64,000 nucleotides of DNA from Trichaptum fuscoviolaceum (Eukaryota; Basidiomycota; Agaricomycetes; Hymenochaetales; Trichaptaceae), in NCBI GenBank assembly GCA_910574455.1, contig CAJSYZ010000005.1:6386001-6450000 (forward strand), in the 5' to 3' direction. Under the pieces are notes generated by a model. That model saw nothing but the letters and a program-made list of their open reading frames with translations, did not search any database and had not been told where the DNA came from. Numbering within the stretch: position 1 is the first letter of the stretch; each line of letters starts with the position of its first letter. Positions 55,930-64,000 of the stretch are shown here, piece after piece. Made by a program: the position numbers and the translations under genes.

Positions 55930-58900
55930 CCCTCGCCCTCAATCTTGTCAACACCCTCGTCCCCGCTCTCGCTCAGGTTGTCGTCACCCTCAGCATTAGC
56001 ATGCTCGTCCTCTGCATCACCTTCCACCTCGCCTCTATACTCAGCCCCCTCACGCTCTTCGCCCTTATCGTCGGTTCCGTCGGTTCCGTCTTCCCAATTA
56101 TCAGCGCCTTCGTCATACGCTTTCTCGCAGGTCGAATCTGCATCTACAACGTCAAAATACAAGGAAAAGTCCCTGCCAGTGATACCCGATCCAACAAGTT
56201 CGGTGTTCTTTCTCGTATCGATATCTGTACTGGCATCGTAAGCTAGGAGGCGGGATCGAACCTTTTCCCAGTTTGATTCAGTGAAGAAAGAGGGATTCGA
56301 CAACAAGTTAACATAGTCGTCCGTATGAGGCTGCCACAGAGCGCTAGTGAAATACCACTCAGCGCCGCCAAGTTCTTCTTTGATATTTTGCAACCGAGCC
56401 ACCTGTTTATCAATGGCAACCTTGACCTATCCATGGGAAGATCAGCGAATAAGGACAATATAAGTGCTGAAAAAAGTAGATACCGCTGTTGCCGCAAGGG
56501 CGAGGGCACCGATAGGCTTTCCTATGGTGTTTCTGTCCAGTATTTTTATGCCGACCCATGGCCAAGACAATGTGTACGGACAACACTGAGACCACAAGGT
56601 CAGAGCAGAACAGTCCTTGCTTCTGTACATTTAGGGTCAATGCATGGACACAAAATGCAACAATAAATACTCTTTTACTTACCCTCTCCATACTATACCA
56701 GCTTTCCCATAGAAACGGTTCGGCTTTCTTCTTGTCAACTAGCGTCTGCAACATCTTCACAATTGCTTCGTTTTGCATTGACTTTGATTGTTCGCCGCTG
56801 ATAAAACTAGCAACTGATTGCTCAGCTTTCTCAAACAGCTTCTTGCGCCAGCTATCAGAGCATCTCTGGGCCGCCTGAAATACGAGGATTGCATCTCAAT
56901 TTGGTAAAGTGATTTGAGAATAAGTAAAAATGACTCAACTAGAGAACAGATATCGGCGAACTGAGTTTCGTAAATGAGTTCCACAGAATCAAACACTTTC
57001 CCCCACAATGAGCTGATGAGCTTATTGTCCGGGGTTTGCCATGGTGTGACGGACTTTCCAACTGCGCGAAATAGTGAAGGTAATAGAATATGAGTCCATC
57101 CTGCCTGAGTACCGGGAGGGAGACACTGGTTCGTCGCCCTTTTCCTGCCTGGCACGCGAGATCCTTCCCTTCCTTCATTTCGATCCTTGTCCTCAAGTCC
57201 CACTGATGTCTGCATATACGTACATCAGCAAAATATGTCATAGAAATGAATTTGATTCGACAAACTGAGCTAGTAGTCCGAGAGACTTTGCGATGACCTT
57301 GATAAGCCCCAGTCACTATCACTTCGGGTCCGGGGGTGCGGGACGCTCTCGTCATTGCAAGCGACGGTGCTCGAGGTGCTAACGACATCTTTCGACCACC
57401 AGACTATTAAGAAAAGAAGGTGAATGCTCACGTTTAGAGTGTATCAATCGACTCTCACTTACTTCATTATCAGCCACCAGCAACTGCCTCTTGCGATTAA
57501 AGGTAGCGGATCCAATCTCCGGCTGCAACACGTCAGAAAGCTGTTATCCATGGCAAGTGAGCAGATCGAAAAGAAGCACTTACCGTCGTGTCGGCCTCAG
57601 GCCGATAAGGAATATCAGAGGGGTTCCTCTTCTTACTCAAGTCCTTTCCGCCTGATCAGATACGAACTTGAAATGCCAATTACCATAGAATTGACACTTA
57701 CTGTGGCACCGGCCTGTGTGTCCATGTCAATCAACAATGACTTATTGATCTTGACAGTCTTATTAGCCTATTGAGATGGTTCAAATTAAGTAAACATGAA
57801 ATGAAGGAATTCATTGCACGTGAAGGTAGAAGAATTACCACATTAACCTGAGAGTCGGTGTCTGGTGGCGACTTCCTCTTTCCGTTCTTTGTGACTGTGA
57901 TGTCCTATTCATATGCACACATTAGCGATCGACTCGAAGTGAAGAAGGAAACGAATAGTTGCTACAGGAGAGCACCGGACGTGAGCCTACGGTGCATCGA
58001 CGCTCACACATACCTGTACACGGGGTTCCAAAGCTAGTGATCGCACCTTACGACCATAAATAAAGGGGGGAACGAGAGAAGTTGAAATAAGATAGACTTA
58101 CCGGTGCGCTAAGCTGCGAGTTAGCAGTCCTCTTGTTTGCATCCTATGCAAATACCAATTCAGCAATGAAGGATATAGAATGAAGATCACTGTGCTTCGC
58201 TGTCTGGCACTCACCTGTCCACCTGGTTTTATCTCGTTGTTCTTATCCTCGAGTACGGGAAGGGATTGCTTAGTAGAATGAAAAATGAAAAATGATATGA
58301 CATCGCTTACCGTTGAAACCTGCGACCCGGAAAGAGTGTCATGCAATAACTTCCTTTTCTTCGAGTTGAGGTTGCTGCTACCTCCATCCTGTTCATGACA
58401 CGGCAGTTGGCAGATAAATAATAACGAAGGGATATGAACAAACGGTCATGGAGTAACTGACGTGAATCGAACAGAAATAAGTCGTACTCACACAAGCTTG
58501 AGCCGGCCTTGTTAGCCTCTTCGGATTGCTTCCGCCCTATAAACAAGTTATTCAGACTGCATTTGCCATTCTAATGCTCCGTCAACTCACAACATTTGAT
58601 TCCGAATCGACAAGATGTGCCTTCTGTTGCACACTGATTGTGCTATTTTTTACACCATGATAGCTTGTAAGGGTGATTGTTTCTCCTTCATCCTCCCAGG
58701 GACTTAAGTTTTCATCATCTGGCAATGAGATGGTGTGTCTGGTGTAGCTTTGCGTCAGCAAGGCTCATAATACAGTGGTAACAAGGACAAGAGCGTCAAT
58801 ATTGCAGGTGAAGGACTTCCAAGTCGGGTCTTGGCCCGGGAGCGTCACGGTCAACTTGAACCGCTGGCACCGTGACCGCAGTGACACTGGCAGCCTGAGT

Positions 58901-60051
58901 GGCAGGCTCATTAGTAATCTAGTACTACTACTAGTAGTAGTCGGGATGATGTTTAATCGCACTCACCATTACATTGACTTGACAGTACAAGATACTGATT
59001 CAGACGCAATGCAAGATTCAAACTTCAAACTCACAAATTGATCCTTTCTGAGTCTATCCCTGCCACTGGCACCTCAAGACCTCCACCCTCTTCACCGATG
59101 AAAGTGGAATCATCTGTGTTGCGAAGCGCCCTGACAGGGCGTTTTGTCTTGTCGTTCCGCCTTGACGTAGCGGGCGAGTCTATTATGTCCGTTTCTTCAC
59201 CAGAAAGACTCTCGTTCGGTCCTGCAGGAGCGTGAAAGAATGCGTCGCTGGGAGTGGCGGCAGACCTGGACATCTTTGCGGTCTGCACACGTGTGCGAAA
59301 TGGAAGTTCACCTTTGGAGTCTTCTTTCCTAGCTTTTTTTGCAGGCTTCCCGTTTGGCTCATCCATACTCGCTGCTTCGCATTAACGTGAGTCACAGGGT
59401 TCAACCTCCAAGCTTTGAGATCGTCTGAAAATGTATAGGTAATGTTACTCACGAATATCCAAGTCTTCGTTGTGTCCATCTTCACAATCCGATATGTCTT
59501 TAACATCGTTCTTCGAGTCTGTTTATGCCAGTTCAAATCTGTGTCATCACTGATCTAAAGTTGAAGACTTACAACTAGATTCGCCTTTTGGCTTTCTACG
59601 TCCACGTTTGCCAGTGAGTTTGGGCACTGTTGAGCCCATCTGGGTGCGTGTCTCAAGAGCCTTCGACAAAGTTGTTTTCAAGCTCTACGGTCTCTAGCAT
59701 CGCTGCTTCTTGGTTCTCTGCTGCAGTCACCTTCTTGCGAACCTTGTCAGCTGCCTCTTGTTCTTTTGCTGCCCGTTTTTGCTCCGCAGCGAGTTTTTTC
59801 CTCTCTTTCGCAACCGCGACTTGCTGGGCCGCAGCTCTGCGGAAAGCTGTCCGCTCTTCCTTCTGCTTTTCCTTCTCTTCCTTCTCCTTCAATGCCTCAT
59901 CCCGCCTTTCTGCCTGCCGTACTTTCCTTTTCTCTTTTTCTTCCTTCTCCCGCAATATCTCCTCCTGTGTTCGTCTTGTTCTGAGTTGGTCAACAACTGC
60001 TCCGGGGTGCTTTTCCCTGTTCTTAGCCCTTGTCTGTCTTTGAGTTGACAT
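55853..60051 (-). pseudogene. Transposon accessory gene, copy 2, broken in the first exon
   Basis: Same architecture as copy 1: Lys/Glu coiled-coil first exon from ATG 60051, string of short basic exons, conserved KPIGALALAATAV-type part, acidic tail. At 59661-59671 one extra T (ACTTTGTCGAAG against ACTTGTCAAAG in copy 1) shifts the frame and ends the coiled-coil exon after ELENNFVEGS. The micro-exon near 57.5 kb that is broken in copy 1 is open here (RKRQLLVADNE). The acidic tail is shorter. The gene is thus damaged at a different site from copy 1. Confidence 0.7.
58795..58941. repeat. Palindrome cluster inside accessory gene intron, copy 2
   Basis: Contains a perfect 18-bp palindrome ACTACTACTAGTAGTAGT (58924-58941), CACTGGCAG, GCCTGAGTGGCAGGC and CAACTTGAACCG units. 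Copy 1 has only about 20 bp at the corresponding place (11841-11860). Confidence 0.8.
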
Positions 60052-60323
60052 TTTGTGCAGTGTTTTGAGACTTGTATGATGATAAGATGTGTCGAAGGTG
60101 CAAGTTCAAGATCAGGGAGGCGGGGGCGTCTATCTTAGACAAGTTGAAAATTTACGCCCACTACTACCGTGACTACTCTATGACTAATTTTAACTCAGGT
60201 TCAAGTTCACTGGCACTCCGAGTCCGACTCACTGCCAGTGCTAGCAGCCTGCCAGTGCCAGTGAGGCTCAGCTGTGAGTCCCAATTGTCGACGTGTACTA
60301 CTACTGAGGTTACATTCAAGTTG

Positions 60324-63300
60324 ATGCCAGCGACACGGAAAAAGCACGATCCCTTTCATTTTCCACCAACTATTCGATGCACCTTGCCTGGCTGTAGTAG
60401 GATGTTCAAGAGTCAATCTGGAAGAGCAAGACATGAATATTCAGCTCATCCGACGTCATTCTTGGCAAATTCTTCTGCCTGTGGTCATGAATATGAATCG
60501 TCACCTATTCGACCCATACGAGCTCCAAGTCCTCAACTTGAAGCTCTCCTGAGGTCGTCCGAACTTCCATCAGAGGGTCATCTTGAGAGCGGCTCTGACT
60601 CCTACGATTACGATATTTCCATGCTTACACAGGATATCTCGATGCTCAGTATAGGCCGAGACGAGCTGCTTCAAGATTTGGACAGACCTGATTCTCTGTC
60701 CCATTCTGTCACCGGAAGTGACAGTGGCCGTTCTGAAGACTTGGATTCCGACATTGGAGATTATAAGGAGAGCGAGGATAACTTGAAGGTGTATCACAGA
60801 TACTTGAATGGTGCGCGCCAAATCAATTGTTCCCGGTTTACTGTAGCATTTTGACACCAAACATTGTGCAGCCACTCCATGTGATGCAGAAGGGAACTTC
60901 TTAGAATACGAAGACTCACCCGCTCCGCGAAACGAATCTGCGTCAAATGACTGGTTTCCATATTCGTGCCGAGCAGATTTTGAGCTCGCAGATTTTCTCT
61001 ATCGGGAAGAGCAAATGTCTGCTGGGAACATAACAAAGCTTCTGGGAATCATGAAGGCTTATCAGCTGATTCAGGAGGCGGAGAATGTAAAATCTTGCGG
61101 ATGTTCCGAATTGGATGCGACATTGCCTGACGATGACTTGGATCTGGGTTCAACTAGTACGCTACTCGATGGAGATGCGCAAAAAATGTATAACGCCATT
61201 GATGCTACGAAAGTCGGTGATGTGTCTTGGAAATCCTTTAGTAACTTCTACACGGACGATCATAGCCAAAAGGCAACAAACGAGAACACCGAGTCATGGA
61301 AGAGGAAAGAATATGATGTATGGTATCGGGATCCTTTGGAAGTGATCCGGAATTTGGTGGACAATCCGGCGTTGGAAGGCGAATTCGACTATGTCCCGTT
61401 TCGTGAGTATCAGCCGAAGGAGGACTCTGATGACAACAAAGAACGAGTCTTCAGAAACTACATGTCCGGAAACTTTGCTTGGGAACAAGCTGTAAGTCAT
61501 GAATCATGCAGCATTCAAAGTTGGAAGAAGTGTATTGATAATCCTTGACTTAGAACAAAATCTTCGCCGAAGATAAAGCGGTCCATGGGTCTATGTTCGT
61601 TCCGGTCATCTTAGGGAGCGACAAGACAACAGTCTCCGTTGGAACTGGCAACAACGAATATTATCCGTTATATCTTTCAATAGGAAATGTATCTAACAAG
61701 GCCCGGCGGTCCCAAAAGCTGAATACAGTCCAGCTCGTAGCATTTCTAGCAATACCAAAGAGTGTGTGTCAAAAACTGAGCTATCCATTTGTGTTCTGAT
61801 GCTTTGCAGCTGAACGGCAGTACGAAAAGTCGGATGAATTCCGCCGCTTTCGACATCAAGTCTTTCATTCATCTATATCGAGAATCTTGAGACCACTGAA
61901 GAGCGCAATGTCCATAAACAACGAACAAACCATTTTCCGGTGCCCTGATGGTCACTTGCGTAGGTCGGTTCTCGGACTCGGCTCGTATATAGCCGATTAT
62001 CCGGAACAGGTGAGTCTATGCGCAATATGCACTGGATGGTGCTGCAAGTAAGTATTGTCCTTTCCAAAAATCACATCCGACTTGAGTTCGAGGAAATGGC
62101 TTAATGCGGCTACTATATAGATGTACAGCACCTCACAAGAACCTAGATAATCCGGAATTTGTTACAAATCCTCGAACAAAAGAGCTGCACGAACGATTGA
62201 TAGAACAGGTGGATGACAATAGCATAAGTAGAGCCACAATTCGTAAGGAGTATGGGTTCCACCAAGATATCGTCGTATGTGTTCCAACTTCAAGTTGTCC
62301 ATTAGATGCACTTACCGCAACTTGAACTATGTCCCGTAGCCCTTCACCAATGATTTTCCGCGTGCAGATATATGCGATCTCATTTCTCCAGACTTACTGC
62401 ACCAAATCATCAAAGGCGTGTTCAAGGATCATCTTGTCGAGTGGATTTGCCAGAGCATGACCACAACAGAGCTGGATATTGTGGATAAAAGGTACTATTC
62501 CCTTACAAGTCGTGTGAATACCATTGCTAACTTTCACGTAGAATCAGAGTTGCTGCTCCTTTTCCCGGACTTCGCAGATTTCCCGAAGGTCGAGGCTTCA
62601 AGCAATGGACAGGTAATGATTCAAAGGCACTTATGAAAGTATGTGGTATTTTCATCATGATCTTGTTTGAGGTGGTGGTTTGCTGATATCTGATGCAATC
62701 CGCTTACTAGGTGTATCTTCCGGCTATTGTGGGCATTGTACATGATGATATAGTTCACGCATTGAGTGCATTTCTGGACTTCTGTTACCTTGTGCGTCGG
62801 TACACGATTACAGCCTCAACTCTTGATCAGATTAAAGCCTCTCTGGATCACTATCATCAATATCGCAAAATATTCATAGCTAAGGGCATCCGGGATAACT
62901 TCTCACTTCCACGACAGCATGCCATGATTCACTATCCTACAATGATCCCTCTCTTCGCTGCACCAAGCGGGCTGTGCTCATCAATCACAGAGAATAAACA
63001 CATTTACGCGGTCAAGGAAACGTGGCGACGCTCAAACAGAAATGATCCTTTGGGTCAGATGATCACAGCAAACCAACGTCTCAGTAAACTTATTGCATCG
63101 AGGGCAGACTTCAAGAGGCGTGGAATGCTGGAAAGTCCTCTGGCTGAGGCTTCATGGAGAGCTTTGCAAGATGTTCTGCGCAGGAATATGTCAGAGTCGG
63201 AGACAGATGACGCTGAGAGGACCCGAATTCGGAAGGAGCAGATGCACCATCATGATACACCCGTAGCTGGCGCAGCTGATGATACAGAGGACTTCTTCGA

Positions 63301-64000
63301 TGACATTGTGGGCAATAATGAACTCAACGAAATTGCAGACCTGGAAGATCCCGAAAACGTAGTGTATGGGCCACATCATCTTGCGGTTCATGGCATACTA
63401 CATGCTGAACGCCAGATCCGCTTGGGTGGCAGAAATGACCCTTTGAGCTTGATCTTAATGGCTTCCAAGCAACGTGGGTATTACTTGGTAACCCATGCTT
63501 TGGTGTTGCACATCTGACTTCTTTGTTGTCATCCTTGCAGAGTCCAGTAAGGTGTATCCTAAACAGCTCAACACGCTTGCGGCGATAAAAGGTCATCCAG
63601 AGCTCCGACAGCTCCGACAGCTCATAAAAAAATACTTATTCAACAAGTACGAGAATCACATCTCCAACTCAAGGGGCTCCTCTGGCAGAGCCCAACCAGC
63701 AGTTGAATTGGACACAAGCAATGACTTTTCAATATTCCATTCAGCCACTGCTTTCTTTGCCTACCATGGCGAATCGATCCCTATAGAACAAGCAATGAGG
63801 GAGGCGATCAGGTCCAATCCCTCTTGGCGCGGAAAAGCAAGACGTGATGCAGTCCTTGTTCGAGTTAGCTCCTGCATAAAGGGGTTTGCAGGAATGAGAG
63901 TTGCCCGGGTTATGCTTCTTTTTTCCTTCACCGCTAAAGGGGAACGTCAGGACTGCGCTCTCGTCCAATTTTTCAAGCGTGTTGGAGATTCACCCGACCT
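60324..64000 (+). CDS. Plavaka transposase, copy 2, 3' end beyond window
   Basis: Intron-rich transposase, in the visible part free of the two lesions of copy 1. From ATG 60324: zinc finger CTLPGC...HEYSAH (C-x4-C, H-x4-H), an acidic Ser-rich linker, FELADFLYREEQMSAGNITKLL, YDVWYRDPLEVIRNLV, FVPVILGSDKTTVSV (probable first catalytic Asp), RCPDGHLRRSVLGLG, SPDLLHQIIKG (second Asp), CAAPSGLCSSITENKH-type block (Glu) and a VYPKQLNTL helical part. The catalytic triad assignment follows the RNase-H-like fold proposed for CACTA-group transposases and is inference at residue level. An upstream in-frame ATG (60087) would add an N-terminus partly encoded by palindromes. If expressed, this copy could mobilise both elements. 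Confidence 0.85.

Larger units (their letters stand above)
55209..64000 (+). mobile_element. Plavaka-like DNA transposon, copy 2, cut by window end
   Basis: Inverted relative to copy 1 and nearly identical over its visible length. The inner end begins ACATCAGGGAAAC at 55209. It carries the accessory gene on the minus strand (stop near 55853) and the transposase on the plus strand, which is still open at 64000. The window end corresponds to about 6.72 kb in copy 1, so the last part of the transposase and the outer end lie outside. Confidence 0.88.

Overview
The window reads as nuclear DNA of a mushroom-forming basidiomycete (Agaricomycetes). The genes are dense in short GT-AG introns (about 45-75 nt). 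The families present are typical of that group: a Plavaka-type (CACTA-like) DNA transposon, a fungal G-alpha subunit, a Chs5p-Arf1p-binding (ChAPs) protein, a sphingolipid delta-4 desaturase, F-box/LRR proteins, a P450 and a relic of a sesquiterpene synthase. I rebuilt the exon structure of most genes by hand from splice sites and reading phase. Family names rest on motifs I recognise, not on any search.

Layout. (1) 1-6.4 kb: two unrecognised genes (one on the minus strand, cut by the window start; one on the plus strand). Between and beside them are tracts packed with short palindromes. (2) 6.4-15.66 kb: one copy of a Plavaka-like transposon, with the transposase on the minus strand and a divergent, many-exon accessory gene on the plus strand. 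Its inner end stops at 15659. (3) 15.66-55.2 kb: about 39.5 kb of host DNA. It holds a sphingolipid desaturase, three F-box-type genes, a divergent G-alpha subunit, aspartokinase, a ChAPs protein, a coiled-coil protein, a small heat-shock protein, a Xaa-Pro aminopeptidase, tRNA-Val(UAC), phosphopantothenoylcysteine decarboxylase, a P450, a Kelch protein and a terpene-synthase relic. (4) 55.2-64.0 kb: a second copy of the same transposon in the opposite orientation, cut by the window end. The two copies therefore form a very large inverted repeat whose inner ends face the host segment.

The host genes look like independent neighbours, not an operon or cluster. Several act in core metabolism: aspartate-family amino acids, coenzyme A and sphingolipids. 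The transposon genes work together only in the sense that they share one short bidirectional promoter. Comparing the two copies base by base is the most informative exercise here. It exposes separate frame-breaking lesions in each copy, a roughly 40-bp micro-inversion, and gain or loss of short palindromes of the form ACT-NNN-AGT. The same palindromes saturate the left 6 kb and are scattered in the host DNA. That palindrome family is the least explained signal in the window.
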